In this document: positions 17,011-25,942 of the stretch, piece after piece
Layout of the letters: each line of letters begins with the position of its first letter
How positions within the stretch are numbered: position 1 is the stretch's first letter
Virus record (IMG/VR): IMGVR_UViG_3300045996_000691
Span: 1-27,283 of that record
Strand: one strand, 5' to 3'
Length of the DNA stretch: 27,283 bases
DNA from: a virus
Notes under the pieces: generated by a model
Told to the model about the DNA's origin: nothing
The model's database searches: none
The model's input: only the letters and a program-made list of their open reading frames with translations
Made by a program: the position numbers and the translations under genes

Positions 17011-18595
17011 TGATCTAACACCGGAAGAGTGGGCATTAGTTAACATCATTAAGAATCCTGTTATGTTCAGGGAGTTTATTAACTTAGGTGATGAAAACTG
17101 GCAGCCACTAGAACCACACGAAAGGGCTTGGACTTCAAGTACCGCTCAGTACCTTTGCATGTGTTGTGGTCGAGGCGTTAGAAAGACTACTACTATGATT
17201 GAAATGACATACTATTGGATGATCAATAGGATGTTCATACCCGGCGATCCGGGGCTACTAGTATACGTTCCTAATAAAGCTCAGAAGGATGCTATCTTCC
17301 CGAGAATACGCGATGCCTGTACTCAACACTGGTTGATGAATAAAATGGTAGACGCTAACAAAATTAACGTGCAAGAAGGTAGAATTACATTCTACAACGG
17401 GTTCACATTTATCCTTAGAATCGCGGGCTCCGAAGGAAAAGAATCTAATGTTATCTCTATCCATACATCAAGAATATGGATCGATGAGGCACAGGACTTT
17501 CCTTGGAGAGCTTGGCTATCAGTACAGAACGTATTGAAGTTTGATATCCCCGGACATATGCTGTGGGTATCTGGCGTGCCAAATGGAGAGCGCCGGGAGA
17601 ATGTTCTTTATAGCTGTGACATGGAAGATGAGAAGTATATCTCATTCAATATTGCTAAAACAATAATGTCATGGTGGACACCCGAATTAGAGCTAGAAGA
17701 ACGTCGAAGATACGGTGCCGTACAGGAAGATAGTGAAGATTTTAAGCATTATGTTCTTGGACAGCATGGTGTGCCCACTTTCTCTGTATTTGATAGAGTA
17801 AGATTTTTGAGAGAGGAATATGAAGTACAACATTTAGTATTTACTCAACAAATGTTCGAAGGAACAAAGAGAATAGAACCAGATGGTGTTGTAAGATATC
17901 ATATTAACGAATTAATCAACTGCCCTCCACTAGAATCTAACTACGTAGGAGTTAAACCTAAAGTGGGGGTAGGTTGGGACGTAGGATATTCTCCTGATCC
18001 GACAGTATTTTTCTTGATGTATCAAGACCTAAATACGGGTGTATGGAGAAACTTCATGCGAATCAAATTACAGAGAGTAGAATATGCTCTACAAAGAGAG
18101 ACATTACTATGGTTAGATACCGTATATAACTTTGACTTTATAGGTATCGACATGGGCGGTGTTGGTAAGGTTGTTTATCAGGAGCTAACTTCTGAGATAG
18201 CTGATCCAGAATACCGTAAGAGAAACTACTCTGAGAGAATCTATCCTGTAGAATTCGGCGGGCGAATAGCTGTAGCCGTACAGGAAGAAAATAACGAGAT
18301 TACAGAGACAAGAGATAATGTCAAGCGAGTAGCTGTAGAAACTGTTAGCCGATGGGTTCATGAACATAAGTTTTCATTCTCAAAAGATGATAACAGCTTA
18401 ATGGACGAGTTGGAAAGAACAAAGTTTACTAGAACAGCCTCAGGTGAGCCCCTATATAAAACTATAGATGATCACCAATTCGCTGCAATGATGTGCGCAA
18501 TAATGGCATACGAACATTATTACGGTACGCCTCTACTGGTACCAAAAGTAGAGCCTCGTCCTAAGTTGATGACGGCTAAATGGATAAGTACATAG
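17000..18595 (+). CDS. terL: Terminase large subunit
   Basis: The ATP-driven motor that packages DNA into the prohead and cuts concatemers. With ATG 17000 the product is 531 residues: Walker A variant CGRGVRKTT (56-64, K62), Walker B IWIDEAQD (159-166), and a coupling-type WVSGVPNGERR segment after it. The C-terminal RNase H-like nuclease has acidic motifs in GVGWDVGYSPDPT, DFIGIDMGGVG and DDHQFAAMM. GTG 16982 in the same frame is an alternative start with a closer GGA. It overlaps the upstream gene and ends in TAG with TGA four codons later. The portal follows after AGGAG. Confidence 0.93.
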   Translation: MLDSDLTPEEWALVNIIKNPVMFREFINLGDENWQPLEPHERAWTSSTAQYLCMCCGRGVRKTTTMIEMTYYWMINRMFIPGDPGLLVYVPNKAQKDAIFPRIRDACTQHWLMNKMVDANKINVQEGRITFYNGFTFILRIAGSEGKESNVISIHTSRIWIDEAQDFPWRAWLSVQNVLKFDIPGHMLWVSGVPNGERRENVLYSCDMEDEKYISFNIAKTIMSWWTPELELEERRRYGAVQEDSEDFKHYVLGQHGVPTFSVFDRVRFLREEYEVQHLVFTQQMFEGTKRIEPDGVVRYHINELINCPPLESNYVGVKPKVGVGWDVGYSPDPTVFFLMYQDLNTGVWRNFMRIKLQRVEYALQRETLLWLDTVYNFDFIGIDMGGVGKVVYQELTSEIADPEYRKRNYSERIYPVEFGGRIAVAVQEENNEITETRDNVKRVAVETVSRWVHEHKFSFSKDDNSLMDELERTKFTRTASGEPLYKTIDDHQFAAMMCAIMAYEHYYGTPLLVPKVEPRPKLMTAKWIST

Positions 18596-18603
18596 GAGAT
18601 TAG

Positions 18604-20298
18604 ATGACAAAAGAAAATAAGGAGTTAGAACCTAAGAAGTTATTCGTCGCAGAAGCTTCGTTTGGCGCTATGCCTGATGCACCGTTTGGTGAATCCAACG
18701 GTGCTTTTTATATGCCTTATGCATATAATAATGCGGCACTAGGTATAACTCCTGAAAAGCTTGTTGTACCTAAAGAGTACCACACTGTCCTACAGATGTG
18801 TTATGACTTCTATCAACGTGGTGGAGTTGTAGCTACAGTAGTTAATCGACTGGCAGAATTTACAATAACTGATATTCGAAATGGTCAGAGAGAAACCTCT
18901 GATGAAGCGAACAACTATTACCACTCTGTTCTACACAGTAGACCCTCACGATTGATGAGATTCTTGCGAACAATGGCGCTAGAATATTTTCTTACAGGTA
19001 TGGTTCTTCCTAGAGTTACTTGGGAAGAGTTACCCGGTGATGAAATCGATCCGAGCTTAAAGGCATCCAAAACATACTGGATGCCTACCTTTGATCTTTA
19101 TCCCCCAATGCTAGTAGAAGCTAGATGGGAAGGATGGGGCCGAAAAAGTTTCTGGTTGAAAGTACCCGATAAGGATGTACGTCTTATTAGAAATGGCGGC
19201 AGTAAGATTAAAGAACAGCAATTAAAGTACATGAATTATCTAGAACACTATCCACAGTTTGTTTCTATGATTAAGGGCGGTGCCAATACCATTGAAATAA
19301 AGGACACCGATCCTATACTACGGAAGGAGATAAGTGTATCTCCATATCCAACTCCGTATCTTTTCCCCGTATTAGAACCACTAATCTTTAAGCAGCAATT
19401 ACGCCGGATGGACTTTGCCGTTGCTTCCCGAGTTATTAACGCCATTTTGCTTATCCGAGAAGGTAATGATGATTACCCACTAACGGAAGAAAACGCGGGC
19501 AACCTAGAGAAATTAAAGGCTCAGATTATGGCAAGAACAGGCAACCCATTACTTATGGAAAGACTGTTCATGTTGTTCTCTAACCACACTACTCAGATGG
19601 ATTGGATAACACCGGACCTAGAAGCTCTCTTAAATCAGGAGAAATATGCTCAGGTAAATGACGAGCTACAGGAGGGTCTAGGCTTTACTACGATCCTACT
19701 AACAGGAGAGTCAAGACAGGCTCAGGCATCGGAAGTTTCTACTTGGGCTATTCAGCCTCAGATGGAAGAATTTAGATCAATGGCTACTGAGTGGTTAAGC
19801 GATATTTATAATGAAGGTAAGGTACGAAACAACTTTAGGAATGTTCCTAAGCCTCAATTTAAGCCTATTAAGTTACAAGATTTTGTTAAAACAGCCGCAG
19901 TATTTGCCTCTCTATTTGCCGAAGGAAATGTTAGTAGAACAACACGAACTGATATGGCTGGCATTGATTTTGAAACAGAAACAGAGCTAATGCGCGATGA
20001 GCAAGAGCTAGCTAAAGACTTACCGGCCTTTATGCCAACACCTTATAGCCCCCCTCCACCGGCAATTGGAGCGCCGGGAGCAGGGCCGGGTAGACCAATT
20101 GGCTCACAAAATGTTCCAGTAAATAACCGAAATTCCGGCGTAAAACCGAAGGGACAGAAGCCATTAAGCAAAGTTAAGGCACAAATAGACGAAAATATAG
20201 AGATAATGACCGATGATGAGGTTATTCAACTTATCGATAGAGTAGCTAAAGACTATGGATTAAAGCTAACTCCCGATGATATAATTGATAAAAGTTAG
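18604..20298 (+). CDS. Portal protein
   Basis: A product of 564 residues right after terminase; its position, length and style match the dodecameric portal through which DNA enters and leaves the head. Features include an amphipathic N terminus, a central GNLEKLKAQIMARTGNPLLM to FSNHTTQMDWITPDLEALLNQE region typical of the portal stem, a conserved-looking GLGFTTILLTGESRQAQASE segment described here in parts (LLTGESR, QAQASE), a Pro/Gly-rich linker near residue 480 (YSPPPPAIGAPGAGPGRP) and a helical tail. ATG 18604 follows AGGAGATTAG. The stop TAG lies in a small hairpin. Confidence 0.85.
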   Translation: MTKENKELEPKKLFVAEASFGAMPDAPFGESNGAFYMPYAYNNAALGITPEKLVVPKEYHTVLQMCYDFYQRGGVVATVVNRLAEFTITDIRNGQRETSDEANNYYHSVLHSRPSRLMRFLRTMALEYFLTGMVLPRVTWEELPGDEIDPSLKASKTYWMPTFDLYPPMLVEARWEGWGRKSFWLKVPDKDVRLIRNGGSKIKEQQLKYMNYLEHYPQFVSMIKGGANTIEIKDTDPILRKEISVSPYPTPYLFPVLEPLIFKQQLRRMDFAVASRVINAILLIREGNDDYPLTEENAGNLEKLKAQIMARTGNPLLMERLFMLFSNHTTQMDWITPDLEALLNQEKYAQVNDELQEGLGFTTILLTGESRQAQASEVSTWAIQPQMEEFRSMATEWLSDIYNEGKVRNNFRNVPKPQFKPIKLQDFVKTAAVFASLFAEGNVSRTTRTDMAGIDFETETELMRDEQELAKDLPAFMPTPYSPPPPAIGAPGAGPGRPIGSQNVPVNNRNSGVKPKGQKPLSKVKAQIDENIEIMTDDEVIQLIDRVAKDYGLKLTPDDIIDKS

Positions 20299-20312
20299 CC
20301 CAAAAAGGCTAA
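20295..20312 (+). other. Small hairpin over the portal stop codon
   Basis: TTAGCC-CAAAAA-GGCTAA, a perfect 6-bp stem with the portal TAG inside the 5' strand. No T tract follows, so a terminator is unlikely. It could slow ribosomes at the amber stop or mark an mRNA processing site. Confidence 0.4.
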
Positions 20313-20327
20313 TGTTGTGAGTGTTAA

Positions 20328-20591
20328 ATGAAGGGATACCCCATAATAGGAGTTCTTTGGCAAGACCATATAACAAGAGTGGCACAGGAGCTTCCAGAAA
20401 ATCCAGATGACGTAGTAGAAGTACCGACTTTAACAGTTGGTATTTTATTGCGCGAAACAGATAGAACTATTCTTATAGCACATGATCTAGAATTAGGTAC
20501 TGATGTAGCTACTTACACCGTGCTATATAAGAATGCAGTTATGCAAACAACTTTATACGGGGAAATTGAATTAGAGTTAGGTGGTGATTAA
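20328..20591 (+). CDS. Small head-module protein (87 residues)
   Basis: Lies between portal and protease. The sequence starts MKGYPIIGVLWQDHITRV and includes VEVPTLTVGILLRETDRTILIAHDL, a pattern shared by small beta-rich proteins at this site in other phages (general impression; function not known to me). ATG 20328 has a weak upstream GTGAGTG. It ends in TAA overlapping the ribosome site region of the protease gene. Confidence 0.65.
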   Translation: MKGYPIIGVLWQDHITRVAQELPENPDDVVEVPTLTVGILLRETDRTILIAHDLELGTDVATYTVLYKNAVMQTTLYGEIELELGGD

Positions 20592-21662
20592 GTGTCTACA
20601 ACTATTTTTAGAGAAGCAATAGCGGAAATAGTATCAACGAATCCGCTACAGACAACAATCACATTTGTACTAGCAGATAATAAACCTGATGGTAATAATC
20701 GAGTTTTAGATCGGGCTGAATTTCCTAATGTTATTAGATCAGCATTAGGGATGCCGGTTAAGATGAAATTTAATGGCTTTGATGTGGAGAACCACGAAGG
20801 AGCAATACCCTTAGGAGCTATTACAGGCGTGGAGGAAAAAGAGGTTGCACCGGATCACTATCAACTAGTGGCAACTGCGATGCTTTGGCCGGATGAATAT
20901 CCAGAAGAAGTTAAATGGCTAAAGGACAAGTACGCGCAGGGTAAGGCACCCGGAATTTCCTATGAATTAGTATACAGTGATGCTGAACATGAAGGTGGAT
21001 TAGAAAAGATAAAGAATGTTCTAACTGCCGCAGCAGCATTTGTTAAGGTTCCAGCTTTCGGAAAGCGAACACCTTTGCTAGCACTAGCCTCATTGATGGA
21101 AACTCCCGAGGGTGAACAAGAGGTTAATAAATTACTAGCACAGATTTTTAAAGTTGAAGGAGGTAACAGTATGGATGAAAAGGAGCTTGAAGCGCTAAAG
21201 GCTAAGGCTGAATTAGCAGAAAAGATTCCACAGCTAGAGGCAGATGCCGCATCAAAGGATCAGGCAATTGCCGATCTACAGGCACAGCTAACAGCTAAGG
21301 ACGGCGAGCTAACTACAGCGAATGACACAATCGCTTCTATGCAAAGGGACAGTCTATTGAATGCCCGAGTAGCTAAGTATACAGAGGCAGGATTCAACCT
21401 AGAAGCTGAGGCAGAAAAGGCTGATAAGAGAAAGAATTATTTCTTGTCATTAGATGATGATCAGTTTGATACTTATATTAATGACCTAATTGCCGCAAAG
21501 CCAGCACCAGCAGCACCAACAGGAGTTGCTACAGCGTCACTTAAAAAGGCACTTAGCGGTCAGGGCGATCCACTTCCAAAATTGGACCCACAATCAGGCA
21601 CAACAACAGACACATTACGCGCGCAGCTAAGAGGTATCGCGCGACCAAATTCGGTTGAATAA
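20592..21662 (+). CDS. Prohead protease with C-terminal scaffold domain
   Basis: A product of 356 residues from GTG 20592 after GGTGGTGATTAA. The N-terminal ~165 residues look like an HK97-type serine protease: ENHEGAIPLGAITG with His68, and KAPGISYELVYSD with Ser123, the spacing expected for prohead proteases. The C-terminal ~160 residues are a Lys/Glu/Ala coiled coil (EALKAKAELAEKIPQLEAD) followed by a Pro/Ala linker, typical of scaffolding proteins. It processes head proteins and shapes the shell during assembly. An internal ribosome site at 21157 allows the scaffold half to be made alone. Confidence 0.8.
   Translation: MSTTIFREAIAEIVSTNPLQTTITFVLADNKPDGNNRVLDRAEFPNVIRSALGMPVKMKFNGFDVENHEGAIPLGAITGVEEKEVAPDHYQLVATAMLWPDEYPEEVKWLKDKYAQGKAPGISYELVYSDAEHEGGLEKIKNVLTAAAAFVKVPAFGKRTPLLALASLMETPEGEQEVNKLLAQIFKVEGGNSMDEKELEALKAKAELAEKIPQLEADAASKDQAIADLQAQLTAKDGELTTANDTIASMQRDSLLNARVAKYTEAGFNLEAEAEKADKRKNYFLSLDDDQFDTYINDLIAAKPAPAAPTGVATASLKKALSGQGDPLPKLDPQSGTTTDTLRAQLRGIARPNSVE
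21171..21662 (+). CDS. Nested in-frame scaffold protein
   Basis: Inside the protease gene, AAGGAGGT (21157-21164) lies six bases before ATG 21171 in the same frame. This is a stronger ribosome site than that of the full gene. The product would be 163 residues comprising only the coiled-coil scaffold domain (MDEKELEALKAKAELAEK ... LRGIARPNSVE). The arrangement matches nested scaffolds such as lambda Nu3 within gene C. The separate scaffold would be needed in many more copies than the protease. Confidence 0.75.
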   Translation: MDEKELEALKAKAELAEKIPQLEADAASKDQAIADLQAQLTAKDGELTTANDTIASMQRDSLLNARVAKYTEAGFNLEAEAEKADKRKNYFLSLDDDQFDTYINDLIAAKPAPAAPTGVATASLKKALSGQGDPLPKLDPQSGTTTDTLRAQLRGIARPNSVE

Positions 21663-21681
21663 AGGAGGTTAGCGTAAATAA

Positions 21682-22317
21682 ATGGCAGATGCAATTAACA
21701 CTGGAAATCCAGTAAAGAGTACATTCATTGTTAACAAGTATGCAGATATTGATGGCGCACGAAGCGCACAGGAAACTCCTAGAGGCCGACTTTGCTTTAG
21801 AGATACTAATGGAAGAATGACACTTCCTACAACTCTTGCGATGGCGCAAAAGGCTGTATTCCCTGTCGATTGGGCTAAGCCACTAAATCCGGGTCCTTAT
21901 TACGATGGTCCGGGTCTTAATGGAGCAACACTATATCCATACAACGATGGTTCTCTAAATGAGCAGGAAAATGATTTCTTGCTTGATCCAGACCTAGGTT
22001 TCACAACACCTTGGCCCGCAGGAGTAAAGGAATACGACCTTCCTCCACATCTATACAACCTACCTGTTACATCAGGTAACAAGGTTCTAGTATACGACGA
22101 GGGTACATTTACTTATGGTTCAGGTAACTACTCAGGAATTATTACTGACTTCGCACCGGGATCACTAGTATATGCGGATTACAGTACAGGAAATGAAGGC
22201 AAGATCACAGTTTCAGGTGCCGTAGCTGGTAACACAGCTATCGGACATGTTACACAGGTTGACGTTTTCGGAAAGAACACAGTTACAGTTAAAATGAAGG
22301 GCCACAACGCTCTATAA
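21682..22317 (+). CDS. Putative capsid decoration protein
   Basis: A product of 211 residues between scaffold and major capsid genes, where decoration or stabilisation proteins are common. The N-terminal arm is extended (MADAINTGNPVKSTFIVNK), followed by Pro/Tyr/Gly-rich surface-type sequence (GPYYDGPGLNGATLYPYNDG) and a beta-barrel-like C-terminal half (KVLVYDEGTFTYGSGNYSG ... NTVTVKMKGHNAL). AAAGGAGGTTAGCG precedes ATG 21682. The role is inferred from position and composition. Confidence 0.65.
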   Translation: MADAINTGNPVKSTFIVNKYADIDGARSAQETPRGRLCFRDTNGRMTLPTTLAMAQKAVFPVDWAKPLNPGPYYDGPGLNGATLYPYNDGSLNEQENDFLLDPDLGFTTPWPAGVKEYDLPPHLYNLPVTSGNKVLVYDEGTFTYGSGNYSGIITDFAPGSLVYADYSTGNEGKITVSGAVAGNTAIGHVTQVDVFGKNTVTVKMKGHNAL

Positions 22318-22347
22318 ATAATCCAGTAAAGGAGGGAAATATAAAGG

Positions 22348-23376
22348 ATGGCAGCTTTAAAGAGAGCAGTCGCATCGACTGATCCAAACATAACTCCTGA
22401 AATGCGAAGAGCATTAGCGGAGTTAGCAAAAACAGACCGAAGAGCTTTTGCTGAGGTTATTACAGAGTACGTGGACCCTGTTTATCTATCTCTTGATCTT
22501 CTAGGAAATTTCATGGGAACAAGAGAAATGAATTTCGGAGAAATTCTAGTAAAGAGATTTAAGGGAAAGTACAATGTTCAGCAGATAGTACCCGGCCAGA
22601 TCACACTAGGTCAGCAGATCATAGTACGGGATAAGGCCGTAAGTATGAACCTAGATATTCTTGCAGCTAAGGCTGAATACAACGAGCTAGAACTACAGCA
22701 TGGTGGACCACAGTTTACACCAGAACAGGTTAGAGCAGATGTACAGGCAGCGCTAAGAGAAAAGCTTTTGATGAGAACATGGAATGCGCTAGGCAATATC
22801 TGGTCAGCAGGTAACGCATCAGCACTTACAATCTCAGGCTCAGCTAACAGCAACTATCTAGCAGCGGGTGGTCCATTGACTTCTACGCTTCTAGATACAG
22901 CTATTGATCACGTTAACTACTGGTCAGGCTCAGTACGAGCTATTATTGGTACCGAAGCAGCATTAGCCCCGCTAAGCGAATTCGGACAGTATACTCTTAT
23001 CTCAGGTTCAAACTCAGATAATTATGTAACAACAAATGGTCAGCCAGCAGGAACATTCCAGCGGGTTTCTCCGTATGGAAGCGGGCCTAAGGGAGTAGAA
23101 ACATACAGAGGCGTATCAAATATTGTTAGAATCCCACAGATTTTCGACAACACTGAATACCCACCTGTACCACAACTACCAACAGATTTCGTTTTGGTTG
23201 TAGGTGAGGACGTAGGTGAATTTATCACATACGGTGGACCACAATTCAAGGAATTCGTTGATCAGCGACCAACACCGCCTTACTGGAATTATGAAACATG
23301 GATTCAGTTCGGCATGATGATCTGGAACGCTAGAGGCATCGTAAAGATTGGCGGAATTACTAACTCAGTACCGTAA
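22348..23376 (+). CDS. Major capsid protein
   Basis: A product of 342 residues in the expected location after protease, scaffold and decoration genes. It begins with a short helical delta-like segment (TPEMRRALAELAKTDRRAF) and has an extended beta region (FGEILVKRFKGKYNVQQIV), a long spine-type helix (TPEQVRADVQAALREKLLM) and late beta strands. HK97 fold is assumed from context. GGAGGG is followed by AAAGG close to ATG 22348, consistent with high expression, and a strong terminator follows the gene. There is no obvious cleavage site, although the protease suggests processing. Confidence 0.85.
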   Translation: MAALKRAVASTDPNITPEMRRALAELAKTDRRAFAEVITEYVDPVYLSLDLLGNFMGTREMNFGEILVKRFKGKYNVQQIVPGQITLGQQIIVRDKAVSMNLDILAAKAEYNELELQHGGPQFTPEQVRADVQAALREKLLMRTWNALGNIWSAGNASALTISGSANSNYLAAGGPLTSTLLDTAIDHVNYWSGSVRAIIGTEAALAPLSEFGQYTLISGSNSDNYVTTNGQPAGTFQRVSPYGSGPKGVETYRGVSNIVRIPQIFDNTEYPPVPQLPTDFVLVVGEDVGEFITYGGPQFKEFVDQRPTPPYWNYETWIQFGMMIWNARGIVKIGGITNSVP

Positions 23377-23421
23377 GCTTTATTTTAGCCCGTAGGCGGC
23401 TCATATTGAGTGTTATTCAAA

Positions 23422-23468
23422 TGGGGCTGCTGGTCTTGCCAGAGGCCAGTAGCCCACTATTTTTTTAT
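23422..23468 (+). terminator. Terminator after the major capsid gene
   Basis: Ten-bp stem GGGCTGCTGG/CCAGTAGCCC (23424-23433 with 23446-23455, one G-U) and a 12-base loop, then ACTA and seven T. It limits readthrough from the highly expressed capsid unit. Confidence 0.85.
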
Positions 23469-23501
23469 TTCTGGCATGTTCCTGCTTACCTAAAGCATGG
23501 G

Positions 23502-23516
23502 AGCGCCTAGGGCGCT
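23502..23516 (+). other. Inverted repeat in the leader of the next gene
   Basis: AGCGCC-TAG-GGCGCT, a perfect 6-bp stem with a 3-base loop, about 10 bases before the AGGAGG ribosome site of the gene at 23540. It could be an RNA-stabilising leader hairpin or an operator. The rest of 23377-23539 holds the terminator and nothing else I recognise. Confidence 0.4.
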
Positions 23517-23539
23517 GAAATAAATAGGAGGAAATACAA

Positions 23540-24004
23540 ATGGCAGAGGAAGAAACTCTATATTTCTATAAGAAAAATGTACCCTACCCTGTAGGTGTAA
23601 GATTTTTTGTTAAGGACCCTGTAGGAAAAACTCTAACAGATAATGATCCATATGTTGCTGTAGAAGCTAAGAAGTTACGAGACTTTAGACGTGCTAATAA
23701 GCGGCATATATTGGACGGACTTCTAATAGAAACAGATGAGCCCGATTTTGATGAGGAAACACCGAACGCTATAACGGATGCTCAGGCAGAATCCTTAGTT
23801 AAAAATGTTGTAGCTTTGAAGAAAGCTTTAAAAGAAATAACATCTGATGCGGCGGTAATTAAGCTTCTAGAGGAAGCTAGATTACAGGGCCGTTCGTCTA
23901 AGACGATTGAGTTAATAGAAACCAGACTAAGAGAGATAGTCGGAGAATCGCCCGCAGATATGCGTGGGGTTTCTTGGGATACACAGGGAGAAGTGAATTA
24001 TTAA
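23540..24004 (+). CDS. Head-tail region protein (154 residues)
   Basis: ATG 23540 after AGGAGGAAATACAA. It starts with a beta segment (LYFYKKNVPYPVGVRFFVK) and continues with long charged helices (ESLVKNVVALKKALKEI, KLLEEARLQGRSSKTIELIE). Its location just after the capsid gene suggests a head completion or connector-associated role. No family was recognised. Its stop TAA is followed one base later by the GTG of the next gene. Confidence 0.62.
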   Translation: MAEEETLYFYKKNVPYPVGVRFFVKDPVGKTLTDNDPYVAVEAKKLRDFRRANKRHILDGLLIETDEPDFDEETPNAITDAQAESLVKNVVALKKALKEITSDAAVIKLLEEARLQGRSSKTIELIETRLREIVGESPADMRGVSWDTQGEVNY

Positions 24005-24454
24005 GTGAATCTTCTAGATTTAGTGCCGTCATTAGATCGGCAGTTAGGACAATACAGACGATCCGGTGATACGGACTCAACTCTTGCTGCCTATTTAGCG
24101 GATGCTGTAGAAGCTCTAGCATATAGATGGGAGAGAGACTACGTAATAGAGGTTACTGCCCCTATGACGTTTGAAGTTACTCCTGATATAGTTATGAGAG
24201 ATAAGCGTCCAATAATATTGATGGCATCTATAATCTATAAGATGGGAAATCTAGAAGCTGCCAGCTTTAAGGACGGGGATTTTGCTTGGGACCCACAGCA
24301 GGGACGACAGAATCCTCTACAGGTGGATTTGGCAGAGCTAGATAAACTACTCCCACCAGCTACAACCCGACTAGCGACAGGAATTACTGCACCGCTACGA
24401 GGATATGCTAATGTCTACAATAGAGAGTCTTATAATTATATATTAGGATTATAA
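24005..24454 (+). CDS. Putative head-tail connector (neck) protein
   Basis: A product of 149 residues from GTG 24005. The pattern is that of DNA-packaging/adaptor proteins: an N-terminal helical bundle (STLAAYLADAVEALAYRWERDYV), an extended strand segment (EVTPDIVMRDKRPIILMASIIYK) and an extended C terminus. It sits in the connector position after the capsid gene. Assigned by fold impression and synteny only. Confidence 0.6.
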   Translation: MNLLDLVPSLDRQLGQYRRSGDTDSTLAAYLADAVEALAYRWERDYVIEVTAPMTFEVTPDIVMRDKRPIILMASIIYKMGNLEAASFKDGDFAWDPQQGRQNPLQVDLAELDKLLPPATTRLATGITAPLRGYANVYNRESYNYILGL

Positions 24455-24455
24455 A

Positions 24456-25262
24456 ATGGCAGAAACACCACCATCATATGAGTCACCGACTCACGCGCTT
24501 CCAAGAATTACTTTCACTAAATTTGAAAGTTTACTAGCATCAAAAAATTCCCCAGCTACAGATGAGGCTGCGATGATATGGGAGATTCTACTGATTAATA
24601 ATGTAGACCCGTCATTTGCTTTAGCTCATTTTAGAGTGGAATCTCAGTATGGAACGTCAGGATTTGCTATTGAAACTGGATCATGGGGTAACATGCTTTA
24701 CGATCCAAGTTTGACTACGCATTCTGGCACACCGCAAAAAGAGGTAGTAGGTGGACATACCTATGTCTATGCTACATACGATAACTACGGCGATGCTGTT
24801 ACTGATTACTGTAACTATCTTGCATGGTATAGAGACGAGTATGGTCTAGATACAATCTATGAGGCTACAGGACGTTGGTTAGGACTAAATAGAACCGGCG
24901 ATTCCGGTCACATTAATTATGTAAATATAATCATAAATGATATGATTCTTTATGAGTTTAAAGAGGGCGAGTTTTACGAGACAGGAGATAGAATGATAGT
25001 ACCGGGAGTAAATTTCAATAATACTACGGGCACAGTAACCAAGAGAATCTTTGTTAAGCGCGGTACTACTCTTTATCGAGGTACTAACGGCGACAGACTT
25101 AAGGAGTTATCACCAGCTACAGGGTTAGCAGGATTAGACCTTAGATTCATGGGCTTAGTGCAAGGTTCTAAGGATTGGGGAATGGTTTATGTAGTCTCAT
25201 CTGGCGTAGGTCAATGGGTTTATATCCAGAATCCTGATCTAAGTACGGTGAAAAACGCCTAA
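24456..25262 (+). CDS. Glucosaminidase-like lysin with SH3-type domain
   Basis: A product of 268 residues. Residues ~35-170 resemble the glucosaminidase/lysozyme-like superfamily: ALAHFRVESQYGTSGFA with E62 as candidate acid, followed by SWGNMLYD and YATYDNYGDAVTDYCNYL typical of that fold. The C-terminal ~80 residues look like a bacterial SH3 wall-binding domain (VKRGTTLYRGTNGD ... GQWVYIQNP). It probably cuts peptidoglycan glycan strands. Being among head genes, away from a holin, it may be virion-associated, but an endolysin role is possible. Confidence 0.75.
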   Translation: MAETPPSYESPTHALPRITFTKFESLLASKNSPATDEAAMIWEILLINNVDPSFALAHFRVESQYGTSGFAIETGSWGNMLYDPSLTTHSGTPQKEVVGGHTYVYATYDNYGDAVTDYCNYLAWYRDEYGLDTIYEATGRWLGLNRTGDSGHINYVNIIINDMILYEFKEGEFYETGDRMIVPGVNFNNTTGTVTKRIFVKRGTTLYRGTNGDRLKELSPATGLAGLDLRFMGLVQGSKDWGMVYVVSSGVGQWVYIQNPDLSTVKNA

Positions 25263-25277
25263 ATAAAGGGAGAGGTA

Positions 25278-25931
25278 ATGGTAGAGGCGACAATAGTAAT
25301 TCCCACATATTTTGGGAATCAAATGCTTGCAGGATGTATTAATAGTATTTTAAAGAATGTCGTGTTACCTAAAATATGGGTATTTAAGAATGACATTGGC
25401 TGGCTAAAAGCGTGCAATAAAGCTATGCATGAAGTATCCGGCGATATAATAATACTAAATGATGATACTTTAGTACTTACAGACATAGTACAAGAAATGA
25501 GTGCGTTAGCCTACAGCGATCCAAAGATAGGAATAGTAGGCGGCGTTTCTTTAGCGCCAAATGGGGAGACGATCAATAACTACGGCATCTATGTAGCACC
25601 AGATGGTAACACGGCTCACAAATATTTTGGGCAGCCGAAAAATACCGTACAAGTTGAAAAGCAACAAGCCGTAGAAGGATCGTGCATGTTTATCAAGAGG
25701 GAGGTAATCGATACCATTGGTTATTTTGATGAAGAATACGGTGCGGGCTATAGGGAAGAAGTTGACTTCTGTTTTAGGGCTAGGGAACAAGGATTTAAAG
25801 TTGTCTCCTGTCCGAGTGCGGAATACATACACTTCGTCAACCAGACGCATTCGAAGGTAGGAATAACTAACGATAAATTCGATTACTTTAATAAAAAATG
25901 GGGCGCTAAACTAAAATTAGGGAAGCTATAA
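25278..25931 (+). CDS. GT2-family glycosyltransferase
   Basis: A product of 217 residues with a clear GT-A/GT2 pattern: ATIVIPTYFGNQMLAGCINSI at the start (in parts: VIPTYFGN), GDIIILNDDTLVL with the DxD-type NDD near residue 63, QAVEGSCMFIKREV, FDEEYGAGYREEVDFCFRA with the ED-type acidic pair, and a final HF-x-NQTH. Probably uses a nucleotide sugar. GGGAGAGGTA precedes ATG 25278. Its position among virion genes suggests decoration of capsid or tail proteins, or of host glycans. Confidence 0.85.
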   Translation: MVEATIVIPTYFGNQMLAGCINSILKNVVLPKIWVFKNDIGWLKACNKAMHEVSGDIIILNDDTLVLTDIVQEMSALAYSDPKIGIVGGVSLAPNGETINNYGIYVAPDGNTAHKYFGQPKNTVQVEKQQAVEGSCMFIKREVIDTIGYFDEEYGAGYREEVDFCFRAREQGFKVVSCPSAEYIHFVNQTHSKVGITNDKFDYFNKKWGAKLKLGKL

Positions 25932-25942
25932 AGGAGAAGGTA

